Below, in pieces: positions 47,161-60,440 of a stretch of DNA of 64,000 nt. This stretch comes from Gymnogyps californianus (lineage: Eukaryota > Chordata > Aves > Accipitriformes > Cathartidae). A program made the translations under genes and the position numbers. The stretch spans positions 9,052,001-9,116,000 of the forward strand of contig NC_059486.1 of assembly GCF_018139145.2 (NCBI RefSeq), written 5' to 3'. The notes under the pieces are model-generated. The model worked only from the letters and a program-made list of their open reading frames with translations. It was not told where the DNA came from and searched no databases. Position 1 is the first letter of the stretch, and each line of letters begins with the position of its first letter.

Positions 47161-50100
47161 GCGAGTCAGGTCCAAGGACTGGCTGTGTGCCTTGCTGGAC
47201 GCAGCGTGGCGTTGTCCTCTGTGGGCAGGGGGACAGGGGTACCCTCCCTTGGGCCACGTGCTTTGCCCCTGCAACGGCCCTGGAGCAACAGAGCCACCAC
47301 TTGCTCTGCAGTGGAGGGATGGGTCTGGGGCCAGGAGCATCCTCGTTGGTACCTGCTCATGCGCAGAGCTACGTGATGGTGCAGGGAGCTGCCTGCCCCA
47401 GCGGGCAGGGTGCAGGCAGGCGCTGGGTTTTTGACAGGAGCAGCCTTTGCAGAGTAATCCTTCCTCTAACAAATCCCTAACTGAATTGTTACCAGGCTAA
47501 TATTTTTTTTTTTTTTAAATTCCACTAAATTAATTGCAAGAGACTCATCACTTTGCACTGCCGTACTGAGGCCAGAGCACACCAGAGGCTGCGAGGACAG
47601 CCTCAGCTGGGCTTTTTGGGTGGGCAGCAAGCAGTGGCACGTGGGGTTCCTGGGGGAGCTGAGCGTGGCTGCTCTGTACAGCACATGCTCCAGGAAGCTG
47701 GGAGCTGGCACGGCGGTCAGTTCGCCGGCTGTTGTCATGCTGCTGTTGACATCTGCCGCTGCTGACACGAACAATGTGCTCCACAATGGCCTCTCGGCAC
47801 TGCTCATCTGCGTGGAAAAGTTCTGAAGGGAGCCAGCACCTGCTCTCAGAAGTTCGTGAACTTGCTTCGGTTTCAGTGCTCCTTCAGCCCAGACAAAGGC
47901 CAGAGCGATTAGATGTGGTGATGCTGGAGGAAAAAGAACTAGCCTTGGCAAGAACAAAACCTTTCCCCACTGTCCTCCTCCTAGGTTTTCTAAAGAGACT
48001 AGCGACAAGGGTTTTGGGAGGGTGGGAAGGAGCCTTTGAAACAAATCCACATGTCTGCATTAATCACTGCACGTGGTGCTTCACTGTATCGTGGTGTTCT
48101 CCCAGCCCAGCCCCAGCCGAGGCTGGAATTAGCTGTGGGCACAGGGGAGGGGAACGACAACGCCAGCTTTGCCTCTTTGATGGAGGAAGGTCCTGTCTGG
48201 AAAAATCATTTGGCTTCAAGTCAAAGCACTTGAACTTTTGGGGACTATTAGTAGAAGCTGAGTAAACATCTCCCTTCCCCTCTAAGTCATTATTTTCTAG
48301 TTTATTTGGGTACCAGCCAGCAGCAGAAATGCTGAAATTACTGCAAGGTAAGAAGTTTGGTTTCCAGCATCATCAGAGGCAGAAGGCAGTAAGAAACCAC
48401 GTCTGAGGAACATCTACTCTTGCAAAACTGACCGCCTGGCTAGGCTGCTGTAAAGCTGTTACTAAAGGACAACCAATGTTTGTTGCTTTGCTGTGTTTGT
48501 GGCACAAGTAATGGAAGAACTAGTGTTCCTATTAGGGCTGAATGCTAAATGGAGAACAGTCTTATGGAAAGGACTCTGTGCCTGTTTTTTTCCTTCTAAT
48601 GCTAATTTCCAGATTTCCCAGTCTCTGCTTTCCTGGATGTGGTCTGGGTGGCCGGCTTAGGAATGGCTGGATTGTTGTAGCTGTTTAAAATAATTGTGCC
48701 TCGGCTTTTTGCCAGCCTGAGTTAAATAATCTCCTATTACTTTGGTAAAGGACATGGGTGTTTATCGGAACCTGCTGATGGTGCATCCCCTGGAGCCAAG
48801 AGTGCATGCAGCATCCCCTGCTGAGCTCCTGGAGAGCGTTGGCCATCACCGGAGAGGGGACAAATGTCCTGCTGTCTTTGTGGGGACATGGCTGGACTTA
48901 CAGGAGCAGTGGCTATGACACAGGGTAGCAGGGAGGTGCCTTTAGCCAGTGCAGAGATCCTCTGCCTGCCCAGTGTGATGCACATAATAAGTGCAAAGTA
49001 ATTTCTTACCTCATTCAATAATGGGAAGAAAAAGGGCTTGTTTCCAGCTGTGACTGGCAGTGGAAATCAAATGCTCCTTCGGCGAGGAGGTAGCGTGGCT
49101 CCGTGCTTAACATCTGCGAGTGATGGATGGTACTTGGAGAAAAGGTGTCGCAACCCATCACATGCCTGAATCGTGACAACAAAGGGTTTCTTCTTCCATG
49201 CCTGTCTTCTGGGCTCTGGCAGCGTTTGCACACATCATTCCTGAGGTTGAGATCATTCATGCTGGAATAACTTATAAAGCATCAATGTACCATAGGGATT
49301 TAAAATTCTCTTCCTCTGCAGCCTTAAAAGGAAGGAGCTAAAGGCAGGATACACAAACTGATGAAAATTACTGATTTTATTCACTATTTTTACCACATTT
49401 TTTTCCCAGAATAAAATTGGATCTCGATAATTTAATAATCCTTAAGTATTCTGGGTGGGGACGCAGAGCTGAAATGTAGTCAGAGCTCAGCACTTTGGAG
49501 AACCATGCTGCATTTCTGGTGTCTAGGGACTGTTTTAGGATTGTAACTTCAGTTGATTAGACAATTGGCTCCAACACATTGCTTCTACCTCATTTACTTC
49601 ACATTTTTCATAGCAATATTTTCTGCAAACAATGTAATGTAAGCAGACTCTATTACGCTAGTTACTAAGGAGTGGACTTGCAGAAATGAGTTTGGAGTAC
49701 GGTGGTCCTTCCCCATCCCTGCCTGAGCACTCAAGGGATGGTATTTGCTGTACTTAGAGCATTTGGGGACTGGATGAGGCTGAATATCTTTCCTGGGCAA
49801 AGTGGAGTTTTTCTGCTAGTGTCTTGTGGGGTGCTGGGATCTAAACAAAGCTGCAGATCTCCCAATTCATGTTAAAAGAAATAGATAGGAAAATAAAATC
49901 AAAGTCAGATACTAGTTTTGCCCTAGGCCAGGCTTGGTGGTAGGTTTCGGGCAAGTGGTCTCGTGAGTTGGGAATCCAGGACGAGTGCCTAGCCCAACTT
50001 CATGGGCTCATAGCCCAAAACCAAGTTACCATTTCTTCATTCCTCTTGCCCGTGCTGTGTTTTGTCGCTGCCGCTGCTGCAAAGCGGTGTTAAATACTAC

Positions 50101-50984
50101 TGTTTCAGAGGGAATGGCTTGGCCTCTGCAGGGGGCAGGTAAAATATATGTTCTTCAAGACACACTTGCTGCCAGCCACCTTCCCTGAGGGTGGGACATT
50201 TGTTATTATCCCAGGAAGGTGAAGGATGTGCTACTGTGAGATGTAATTCACCCCAGCAGAGGCCTCCTGCCAGAGCCATCCATCCTTGCGGCACGGCGGA
50301 GGAAGGAGCACAGCCCTTGGCTGTGAATAAGTAGACTGAACCGTCAGCCTCTTCTGGGTGGCATCAAAATGGCACAGTGCCGACGTGGTGGCTCCGTGCT
50401 GGCAAACGGGAAGGCCTGGCTTTGGCTGACGTGATAGGAGCCAGGGGTGTTCCTTGATCTACCTGGCGTGGCCGGCCCTCAGAGCCACCCCTGCTGTCAC
50501 TGGAGCAGGGGCTCGCCATGGATGACAGCACCTGAAAACCTTAACATCAGGTCTCATTGGGCTGACTGTTCCCACATGTCTAAATTGCATTTTAAAGCAA
50601 TTCTTAAGTGAATAAGTAACCTCAGCACTCTTGTTCCACGGTAATCCCCATGTCTGCTAGATTAGTGGATAGGAAAATGATTAACCGGGAGATAATTTCC
50701 CATCATGTGGGTTTTTTTTGAAAGTCTGGGCCTGTGGATTACCCTGGCTCTCTCAAGGGTGAGCAATTTCTCATGTCCTTGAGAGTAAATGCCAAACTGC
50801 TCAGGCTTGGCTGCGGCATTGGCTTTATTTGCCAAGGACTTCAGAGCGTGCCTGAAGAACAGAACAAGAGGGAAGAGGGAAAACAGACAAGTAATTCTGA
50901 CACACTTTAGTATTCCTGGCGGTGCTGCTGCCATCAGCTGTTCTATCAGCTTTCACAGCCCATGCTATAATTAAGATCTGTCAA
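47161..50984. other. Unique non-coding sequence, no gene seen
   Basis: 47161-47440 is GC-rich with several overlapping open frames on both strands. None contains a recognisable domain, and each is of chance length. A T16 run sits at about 47502-47517. The 194-codon minus-strand frame at 47466-48050 includes the translated T run (KKKK) and is not convincing. The rest holds no recognisable feature. Confidence 0.5.
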
Positions 50985-51160
50985 CACTGATAAAAGGGAG
51001 AACATTCAGTCAACTAATTAAGTATCGCTTTAATAATCTAATATTTAAATTCAGGTTCCTAAATCAGCAGAATAATAAAATGTTTTATGTCTGCTTAAAT
51101 GGCAAGGGAACAGAATGTGAATATCTCAATAGCGGATTTAATTATCAATCCGCCTTGCCC
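50985..51160. promoter_or_regulatory. AT-rich island with a TAATTA-centred inverted repeat (putative enhancer)
   Basis: ctaattaagtatcgctttaa, taatctaatatttaaattc and aataataaaatg give a very high TAAT density. The inverted repeat gcggatt (51132-51138) / aatccgc (51147-51153) then encloses taattatc. The block ends abruptly at the GC-rich, CpG-retaining stretch 51150-51300 (about ten CpG in 150 bp). An AT-rich island joined to a CpG-rich shoulder is a pattern seen in developmental regulatory DNA. Confidence 0.38.
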
Positions 51161-52469
51161 CCGCGGAGCAGAGTGGATCTTGGCGCTGGTGAAGTGGAAC
51201 CAGGATCCCTGACGGCTGTGGGAGGCGAGCACAGAGGTGCAGAGCCGGCCAGAGAGCGGGTCCCTGAGCCGGAGGGAGCCGGGTAACCCCAGCAGCATGG
51301 CTGGGGTGGCTAGGGCTTAAAATAAACCTGAGGATGCTCCGGAGGAAGGGAGGTGGGCTCGCTGAGCAGGGGGAGGGAAATGGCTCCCGGCACTAGAAGG
51401 AAGATGAGAGTCTTATCATCTGGGCTCACAGCCTGCAATTCTACACTGTCGCTCTTCATTTTGTTAGCAGCATGGTGTCAACTCGCACAGACCGCACGTG
51501 TCTGCTCCACCGTCGCTCCTTTGTGGGGGTTCTTCCCCGCGTTGGCTGGCTGGAGCCAGCATCGGAGACGTGCCCTGTGCTGCACTCCTGGCTGGGCAGG
51601 CAGGGCCAAAAGGGCTCCAGCGACCGTCCGTGCAAATGGCAGCTCGCCCTGCCCTGTGCTCACAGATATATTTGTGCTGTGGACATATCCATGCTACTTT
51701 GGTCTGGAATTGTAGCCGATGTCAGTTTTCTGTTGTTATTTTTAGTCGATTGCTCCTTAGGTCTTAGGTCGCAGGCCTTGCTCAAGCGATAAATCTGGAC
51801 GAGATGCAAGTGTTTAACTGCAGTGTTGGGAGATGCCTCTTCGTCCTTTCCGAGTTTGCTGTGGCTAGTGATGGCTCTGCACACTGAGGAGGGGGGAGCG
51901 ATGCGCAGAGATGGCTCAGAGCATCGAGGGGAGCATCCATGAATTGGGATGCTTAGTGTATCATCTGTGGCTCCAGATATGGGAAAAAAGCTGAGCAGGG
52001 AGAATTGTGTCTGAGCTGGACCAGGTATTAAGTTGAGCAAATGCTTCAGCAGGCCTGGCTGTCAATATTACCTTTGCTTTGTCCTTTTTGTGTTAGCTTT
52101 CTGTGAATATTTTAGCGAACACATTTACCAGCAGGAGTGTTCATGGGGAAGGGAAATATTTGTTCAAATTAATCGCCAAGAGGACCGCAAACCTAGATAT
52201 TCTAAGTATTTGCACTAGAAACTTGGTGGTGACTGCTGTGCTCATCCTGGCAAGAAACACAAGCAGCTGAGCAGCTCATGCATGCCATTAAACCAAGCAC
52301 AGTAATCGTGATTGTCATGAGTTGGTTGCTGCTAACGATGGCTGTGGTCTGACCGTGAGCTCTGGGCAGGCAAGGATGCTGGGTCTGGAGTTCTTTTAAG
52401 GCTTAAAGCTGTTCTCAGAAATTACACGGGATGGAAAAAGGCTTGGAAAAAATCAATTTGGAAAATCCC
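51161..52469. other. GC-rich then ordinary unique sequence, no gene seen
   Basis: 51161-51300 retains CpG sites. Overlapping frames at 51353-51792 (plus) show no recognisable protein. No promoter element could be placed. Confidence 0.45.
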
Positions 52470-52690
52470 GTTCTGTTCACGCGTAATTTGCAAACTGCAA
52501 AAGAGATGAAATTCATCAAGGAAATGAATCGTTACAAATTATTTGTTCAGCTGTTGTAGGGAGATGATTTATGAATATCGATCTATTTGTAATTGTGAAT
52601 AACTCCCTGTGGAAGCTGTGTACTGTATGAAGTGTTAGGTATCTGAAATCGACTGAATAAGTGCATTTTTTTAATATTGCAGTTACTCCA
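52470..52690. other. AT-rich stretch, possibly constrained
   Basis: Repeat-free AT-rich segment with cgcgtaatttgc, gaatatcgatctatttgtaa and ttgtgaataactccc. No gene is seen. It might be regulatory, but the motif content is weaker than in the other islands. Confidence 0.3.
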
Positions 52691-52787
52691 AAAGGCTTTA
52701 GTCAAGATTGCAGCCTTCTTGTGCTGCACTTTTCAGACATTACTCTATGAAGGAACGCTTGGTCCAAAGAGTTTTCAGAAAATACCG

Positions 52788-52911
52788 TGACTTCCATTTT
52801 ACAACAGGGTCTCAGCAGTATGAAGTGACTCGCCCAAGGTCAATTAGAGTCTGTAGCAGACTTTGGGAAAGAATCAAAGTTGACTTAGTCCAAGTCAAAT
52901 GCTTTGGTTTG
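52788..52911 (-). repeat. MIR/amniote SINE relic
   Basis: Plus-strand landmarks gacttccattttacaacagg, tatgaagtgactcgcccaag, gtcaattagagtctgtagca, gactttgggaaagaatc and gtccaagtcaaatgcttt follow the complement of the MIR-type amniote SINE in order ('ccattttacag...gttaagtgacttgcccaaggtcacacag...ctgtggcagagctgggaatagaac...cagtccagtgcttt'). It is well extended for its age. No target duplication is visible. Confidence 0.62.
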
Positions 52912-53931
52912 TGTGAAATAGTCCCAGAGCAGGAATTATTGGTATGTCTGCTATAGAAACCCCGCCTTTGCAAAATTGAGGATTTTATCTGAACGCTTGA
53001 GTTTTGAGGAGGCGGTGTGAAATCCTGTGTAATTTGCCTGCTCTGTAGGAAACGGAGTGTGGGTCACCTCCAAAAGGTAGCTCAGCTGCCAGGTAAGTGT
53101 GTGGAATTGGGATGGGTGCCCTACTGCATCCCACCCGGAGGTTAGGCATGAGCAGCTGCAGAAGTTATTTTAAATTGAGCAGCTAAGGAGAAAGCATCTC
53201 TGGAAGAGAAATGCCACAGAGAATTCCCAATACAGCACTGGTGTGCTGCTCAAGGGTTATTATCCTTTCTCCTTCTCCTGGCAGCTTCATGTCACAATTA
53301 TTTTGTGGGTGGGCTATGGCTGCTGTTACTGTGTGACTCTGGCACGGGTGCTTCATAGAAGATGATTTTCTGTCCGTGCTGCCCAGGTGTTTCTCTCCTG
53401 AGCATGCCACTCAGTAAGTGGAATGGGATGACCAGCCAAAGCATGAGGTTATTTGTTTTAAAATAGAGAAATGTGGCAATTTCATACCCTGCAGTTCCTT
53501 CCTGACAACTCATCCTCCCGCATCACATCGCAGTGAGTGACAGCAACCAGAGGCTATTCATAAGGGTGGCATCTCAGCATGTAATAATCATAATCACATG
53601 AAATAATAACTATCTAAAGGGCAGCATGGTGAGTGACAAGCCAGAGAATGTACCTTGACACCTGCCAAAGATGTACTAAACACACACAGAAATTTTCCCC
53701 AGGATCCTGTCACTTTGTCAACTAACAGAACCAGTCAGAGTTAATAAAATTACTCCAACAAAGTCAAGCAGGGTTTTTTCCCTTGCTGTCAGAGACTCAC
53801 CGCTGTAACACAGGTTCACAGAGTCATCGAGGAGTTTGATCTAGGTCTGGCAATGCTTTTGTTGTTACTATTTCTGGCTGTAATTAATTGGAGAAGTTCC
53901 TCTGCATGGAGTTTAATCTGATAATTATTAG
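52912..53931. other. Unique non-coding sequence, no gene seen
   Basis: No exon or repeat recognised. Bases 53812-53845 (aggttcacagagtcatcgag) faintly recall the complement of a CR1 3' end but do not extend. Confidence 0.45.
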
Positions 53932-53950
53932 TGATAATAATAATAATAAT
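53932..53950 (+). repeat. (TAA)n short microsatellite
   Basis: About six TAA units (gataataataataataatt) within an AT-rich stretch. Confidence 0.85.
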
Positions 53951-55273
53951 TGATAAAGTGCAGGTGGCAGCAAGCTTTGGAGACCTGGCTAAAAAAAACC
54001 TGGAAAGGTTTGACATTTCCTTTGCTACCATTCCTTCTAATGTTTAATTCTGCCTGTGTGTAAGGGCTAGAGTCCGGGACGAGAAGTACTGTGTGGCAGC
54101 CGATAGCACTTACAATTTTTATCCTGATGTGCGGCAGCAGGTGATCTTATATTGTGCAGTGTCTAATCCTTTCTGTAAAGCAAACATGGAAACTGTTTGG
54201 ACAGACCCCCTTCCCCTGAAAAAATGGTTATGGAGACAGGAAAGAGTGTGTGTGTGGGAGCAGATAATGTGTGTAGAGAGAAGATGGACCACTACAACTA
54301 GAGTTAAGGGTATTGTGTGTGTCCCACAAGACTTGATCTTTTTAAATCATCTGCAAGTTATCCCAATCTCTCTTAAAATGAAACAAAACCTGCTGGCTGA
54401 GTGCTGGACTCACTGCCCAAAGGTCCCCGGCTTGCGCTGTGGATGGGTTCAGAAGAGATATTCCCAATCACCCTGAGTATCTAACAGGAGCCATAATCTT
54501 GGAGGTGGGCCTGTGCTCCCCTGCCAAAAGTGCGGGGAGCACAGTAGGAATGGAAGATGCAGGGCTATTTTTTGCATGGCTCCTTCAGATTAGATTATGT
54601 TCATTTTAAGTGTGTCTTTAGCGCTGTTCTTTGTCACTTTAAAAATTCACACAGGACAATTAAAATTGTTGGTAGGACTATTTTTGTTCTACGTGGTTGT
54701 GAGATGTGGCATTTGACCATGTCTTGTTATATTCCCTGATACGGTCCCTCACTTCCTTGGGCTCCCGTGCTTCTGCCTGCCTGTCCTCCCTTGGATTGCA
54801 TCTAGGTACAAGGGGGAAGAGCACTGTGCTGGTGCACCACAAACACAGAGGCACCCGTGTCCCCGAATAAGGGTGTTAGACATCACAGTTGTAAAATAAC
54901 ACACAGGATGAAGTTCATACGAGTGGTTTATTTATACTCCTGGCTGGATGTACCAATGGTTTCCATGGGAATGGGAAGGGCTGCACAGTAGGACTGCTGC
55001 TCTTGTTGCACATGATAGAGAGCTAATGGGGAGGGCTGCAGCCTCCTTAAGCCCTCGTTAATCCAACCCCCCGCCAGCTTCTCAGCCGTACGTACCTCTG
55101 TACCGCACACACTGCTCGAGGCAGGTCCCGCTTACAGGCAGGTCATGGGTCATGACGCGAGAGATGCAATTTTTAGGAAACAAATGCAGGTTTCTGTTGC
55201 AGTGAACGGATAAAAATAAATTTTCTGTGCAGCCTTTTGGTGATTATTATTCTGGAGAGTGGAGGTGAGGAGG
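53951..55273. other. Unique non-coding sequence, no gene seen
   Basis: No gene or mobile element recognised. A short (GT)5 lies near 54248. Confidence 0.5.
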
Positions 55274-55310
55274 GTTTATTTATTTATTTATCTATTTATT
55301 TATTTTTATT
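55274..55310 (+). repeat. (TTTA)n microsatellite
   Basis: About eight TTTA units with one TCTA interruption and a TTTTTA end. Confidence 0.9.
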
Positions 55311-56699
55311 CCCATAATGAAACTGCCACGGGGGAAAGCAGAACGGCAGGCGGAGTTTGCTTTGTTATCGCTGGGTCTCACTCCTGTGTGGCTGCACAGA
55401 AAACCCAGGGGAGAACGCAGGTGAATTCAGCGTCGGCTGCTGCACGCTGGTGGAAGTTGTCTCCCCTCTTGAGAGGCTGCCGGCCAAATTCTGCTCCTGG
55501 GGCACATTCCCTGCAGGTGTTTTCCAGGTCTGTAGCACGACCTGCCCCATGCTTGGTTTTGCAGGGAAAACGTCCCAGAGGGAAGAAGCAGTCTCAGGCA
55601 GCCGTGAGCTGGACCATTCCTGCAACCCTCCTCGTAATTAAGCGGCAGTAACACCTCCCCTTTTCACTGCCTTAGCAGCTTTTAAAAGACAGTACAAAAT
55701 TCACCCCACTTCTCCCTTCCTTGCAGCCGCATGCTGTGGGCTGAGGTACTTTGGAAAAGCGGGTGCTGTGTCCATCCGCTAGCCCAGGCTGGGCTCCGTG
55801 GAGGGGTTGGGGTGACCGCACAACATCCACCCATGTCCAGCAGCCCTCCTGGCAGGGGGGAGCTGCACCTCAGGTTTCCCTGGATAGCCCTGGGGGGCTC
55901 TTGGGCTTAGCGTCCCTGAGATGGTGTCAGCCAGAACAAAATCTCAATTACCCCATTATTTGCTCGGCGGGCAGGGATTTCTGGAAGTGTGTGGGTTTCC
56001 CAGGAGCCGCTGAGTGCCATCTGCCAGGCGAGGGGCTTTGCTCCGGGGGCTGCGGCGTGCTGGGAAAACATCCGTGGGGAGACAGAGATTGGCAGGGACA
56101 GGCCGAGGGCTGTTAATAATACAGTAGGTGGGGGAAAGCAGAGGATAAAACACACCAAAAATTGCATTCAGACAACACAGATGACAGTTATTTTGATTTG
56201 TAAATGTCTACCTAGTTGGAAAAGCTGCCATAAATAATACCCAGCTGTCAGCCTGTCCTGATCCGTGGGCTGTGCTGAGCAGGGCTGTGCTCAGGCATGG
56301 TACCGATGGGGGGCTATATTTTTCGCAGTGTACGTACAGGATAAACATACTCTCTTCTTGCACATGTTTGTCATTGACAAATCCCTGCTGCACCTGCACT
56401 ATGTCATTACCGTGTTCAGTCACTTGAGTCTTACTTCAGAGACAGAGGGTTGTTGAATTTATTTTTCTTTTATAATTTTCCTTCTTGTCCCTCAGCTAAG
56501 GAAGGAAAATCCCTCATCCCACAGCTCTGTTTTTGTTGTAACACAAATTGGCTGTTCATTTTGGATTTCCTGTAGCAGCCAGCAGCGGCGTTAGGGCTAG
56601 GTGGCAATCTCTGGGTAGCCCGGTAATGCACCACGCTGCAGATTTCTTCTCCCCAGGCTGGGAAAGCACATAAAACCGAGCCATTTCCAGGAAGATACT
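55311..56699. other. GC-rich unique sequence, no gene seen
   Basis: 55330-56120 is locally GC-rich with overlapping open frames on both strands (for example 55259-55651 plus and 55751-56116 plus). None shows a recognisable domain or a convincing exon boundary. Confidence 0.45.
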
Positions 56700-56930
56700 T
56701 GGCTGTTGCCAAGATTTCACCTGTTTTGTGGATAAACAGAGCACTTAAATCTTCAGGGCTATCAATATTTATAGATTAACCTGTTTGAAGGCCAAGAGGG
56801 AGCGTTTATCATTATCCACTCTGCCCTCCGTAGGCTGCAGAACAGCATCAGCCCGTCTGCAGCCCGGCCCGTCAGCTAGTGTCTGTATGCAGTGCAAACA
56901 AAATCATACCTGCTGTCGATCCTGACTGCA
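56700..56930. promoter_or_regulatory. Possible regulatory segment (putative)
   Basis: Repeat-free stretch with atcaatatttatagattaac, gcgtttatcattatccac (inverted GATA-type TTATC) and a CpG-retaining part (ccgtctgcagcccggcccgt). It is a low-confidence call based on composition. Confidence 0.22.
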
Positions 56931-59900
56931 ATTCAGGATATAGGGATCGGCTTCTTGATTGGAACAGGAACCAGCAATAAGGGCAGGTGTTTCCTTGGTG
57001 GGATTTGTTTGAATTTAAGGTATCTACTAGCCCTTGATGTGATGCAGGCAAGCTGCCTCCCTACAGGGGCATCCCACATCAGCACAACAGCTACCCATCA
57101 AACGCTGCTCTGAGCTGCTAACTTTTTTCCCAGAGAGCGGCAACAATCTGCAGCCAAAGCAAAGCTACTGCCTTGTGAGGACCCCCTCGGTTTTGAATAT
57201 CCATTCTTTCCTTGGTCTGTTCCTGCACCTCGCATTGGCTCTCTGCTCAGTTTGGGGCTGAATACCGCGTCCGAACTCCCACTTCTCTTGTCCGGCGCAG
57301 TAAGAGCTGAGCCGAATGGCTGCCAGTGCACTGGTGCTGTAGGGGGTCTGCACCCAGGGAAAGCTAATGCCCACTTACCCCACGTTACACTGTGGCCACT
57401 GCTACCCCAGGCTTTATTTTTCTGCTGCCACCAGCCCTTTCTCCGTGAATTTTTTTTTTTTTTAATATGATTCTTTGGTGCGGGATTGTAGGCTTTCAGG
57501 GCAGTGGTCATCTCTTCTTGGTGTTTGTTGATGGTACATACTGGGGCTGCTGGGTATCTCTACAACTCACACAGTAAAATCACATTGTGTTGTGTTAAAG
57601 GGAAATTTCAGCCTCTGCTAGTTGTTGTGTTGTCCAACAGCATCAACTGGTTCCTGAAATTGCCTCCTGAAGGCACTGATCAGTGAGTTGGATTTATGGT
57701 CAGGTAATTGGTGAGAAGGAAGAGAAAGTGAGGAGGACTTTTGCTTTTCCCTATCAGCTCTGAAAATGGCTCAGGAACAAGCCCAGCACCCTGAGAGAGT
57801 CACCTTAGCTCAGCTGTGTCCTGTGTTTGAAATCCCATAAACAAACAGCTGAAAAGTCCCCTGAAGGTTTGGGAAATATTTAGGGGCAACCCTACATGGA
57901 TTTATAGCTTCCCATCAAGAACCACATGAAATTCATGGCTGTGTGTGGCTTGGCCTGGGTATTTGACTGAATTTTGCTTTGCATTCTGGGCTCAGACAGA
58001 TTTGCAAGAGAAATTAGGGGGAGCCAAAGTCTGCAGCTCGAACTGAGTACGATGTTCACATACCCTTGGGAAGCAAAGCTGCTGGGTGTTTTGCACAGCT
58101 GTGACCTCCAAACCAATAAGGAAATTTCCCTGTTAAAGATGCACAAATCTTCTAACGGTCCCTTCTTTCAAGGTGCAAACCGCTACCAGTAAATGCCACA
58201 TCTGAAAATACATTTTGCACTGTAGTCGACTTTCATGCACAGTTTCAGCTTCCTGGGATTGCAAAGCAGAATTTGCTGTAAAATCAAAGTGCCTTTTTAT
58301 TTTCTTTGCTCCATGATTGATATGTCTCATCGTGTCACGGAACTATATATAGCTTCTCCCTGCCGGGAGACGTAGTGGCTGCTCCTTGCCGTGTCACTTC
58401 AGGTTGGATTAATTAACCCTGACATCATCCATTTTCATGGACAGAGATACCATTCCCTGCTGCTTGTAAACAGAAGCCGCTTACAGAGTGAATGCAGGCA
58501 GGAGGCAATGGGGAGGCTATGTAAACACCATCGGTTCGCACCGAGCCAAGGCATTTCCAGTGCCTACTAAAAAGAGCAGAAGCCAACTTTTCATCTCCTT
58601 GTTTTTCTTAGGGCTTAGCAAGGAACCAGTAAGTTTGCAGCAGCTCTGATTACAAACATTTGCTCTTTTCTTTAGCCCCCGATGACTCTCTTGTTGGCTT
58701 GGTGACAGCGTTTATCCAGTGTCCGTGCTCCAGCCGTTCAACAGCACTCAGCTATTCTCTCCGAGGCCAAGCTGTCCCCAGTGCGTCGTAAGAATAGCGA
58801 GGCTGGGGTTTCCTTTGGAGGGGCTGTTTTGGGTGCGATGTCGGGGGGAGAATTGGGGGTGAGGAGCCAGGAGCAGGCAGTCAGCGGAGGGTCCAACTAC
58901 CAGCTCTGAAAGGCTGTAATTGCTCTCCCAACCTTCTGCAGGGGTTAAGGCCACAGGAGCAAAGACAAGCAGCTGCTCCAGTTCTGTAATACCCCTTTGT
59001 TATTAGGAATCCTCCAGTGCAGCTGGAGTCTGCAGCATTGCTGCTGTGCCTCTTGGTTTAGTATTTTTCTAACTTGTGCTGCTCATCTGTACTGGCATCG
59101 AGCGGCCTCTTTTGAGAGCAAAAGAAAATCTGTGCAGTTGCAGGGGGGAAATTGCTTCAAAGATCAGCTTCAGGCGACCGTTGTTCTCATGTGTGCAAGC
59201 ATTTAGGAAGGGCATTTCCTTTCCCTCTCTTTCCCCTTCCTACCACTGTCCCAGATTCCCATTTCTCTGCCGTATCTCCCAAGCTAGCAGCCTCGTACCT
59301 GTCTGCCCCAACCCCGCTGGCCAGGAATGGCCCGTGCTCTTGCAGAGCCAAACCTGCCGCGGGTGCTGGTGTGTTGGTGCTCGGTGCTGCAGAGCGCCTG
59401 TTGGGGAGAGGCTTCAGCGGGAGGTGGGAGCACTGGTGGGCACCTGTGTGTGAGTGGTTGCACTAAAGAAGGTGTCTTCATGAGCTGGAGAAAAGTCTGG
59501 GGGATTTTTCAGGCTCCAACTGTGACCTATTGAGAGTTGATGTGATTCAAAGTCTGCAAAGTGTCTGACATTTTTTAGATGTGGTACCTTCATCCTGTCA
59601 GTCCTATACCTGCCTGTGAACTGGTAATGGCTGGGAGGGGGGATCTTTTGCAGTCTAGCACATATTCTCATCCACTCAAAGCTGACGGCATTTTCTGTTG
59701 ATTCCTATAGGACCGATTTTCAAGTTATGGCTGAGCTTTGTGCGTGACGTCCCATATTTCTGCTCAGCTTTTTAGAACTTGCTTTTCACTAACAATTCTA
59801 GAGCTGAACATATGGATACAAGGGAGCAAACCCAGTTGTCTGTCTTTAGGGCCCTGCAGTTAACTTTACCCCTTTCGAAAGAGCCTCTGCCTGAGTAAAG

Positions 59901-60440
59901 AGTGAAAACATAGCGTTCTCTTTCACTGCTTTGTTTGCTGCATTTTGGGACCTCATAGTCTAAGACCTGTTCATGCTGCTCTAGTCAGAGAAGTAGCCAA
60001 AAAGGGCTTACAAATTAATGCATGACACCTCATCACATCCTCTTTTGCCCTTTGCATGGAGGCTTTTGTGAGCCCAGTCCTTTGCAGGCTGATGCATTGC
60101 GACATGCACAAGACCGAATGTGAAGGGCTGTTCCTCTTCAGGTTTGGGCTCTCCTCCATTCCTCTGCTGTGATTTTTTTTCCTTCCCTGTCTCGTTGGTG
60201 TCATTCCTGCCGAGAGCTGGCAACCGAGAAGGCAGTGAGTCAGTGGGAGTGGGAGGCAGCTGGGCTGAGACGTGCTTGGTGGGTTCCTCCTGAAGTTATG
60301 AATCTACCAGTGCCTCTGCAGGATGGCTCTGAGGTCACCCCTGTGTTTAGGGATGGTGATGATGATAATTTCCCAGGACAGCAGCTGGAAAGGCTCTATG
60401 TAGGCCTGGTGATGCAGGATGTATGAAGAAACAGCAGGTT
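56931..60440. other. Unique non-coding sequence, no gene seen
   Basis: No exon, RNA gene or mobile element recognised. A T13 run lies at about 57450-57462. The perfect palindrome ctatatatag at 58343-58352 is TATA-like, followed by a short GC-rich part, but no transcript is recognisable downstream. Confidence 0.48.

Noticed and set aside
46030..48050. Two minus-strand open frames of 197 and 194 codons in GC-rich sequence
   Set aside because: GC-rich DNA has fewer stops. No domain is seen, and the second frame runs through a poly-T tract that translates as lysines.
53812..53850. CR1 3' end on the minus strand
   Set aside because: Only about 20 bases (aggttcacagagtcatcgag) resemble a decayed tail, and the adjoining CR1 body does not follow.
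58343..58375. TATA promoter (ctatatatag)
   Set aside because: The motif is an AT palindrome that occurs by chance. No initiator, CpG island or downstream transcript is recognisable.
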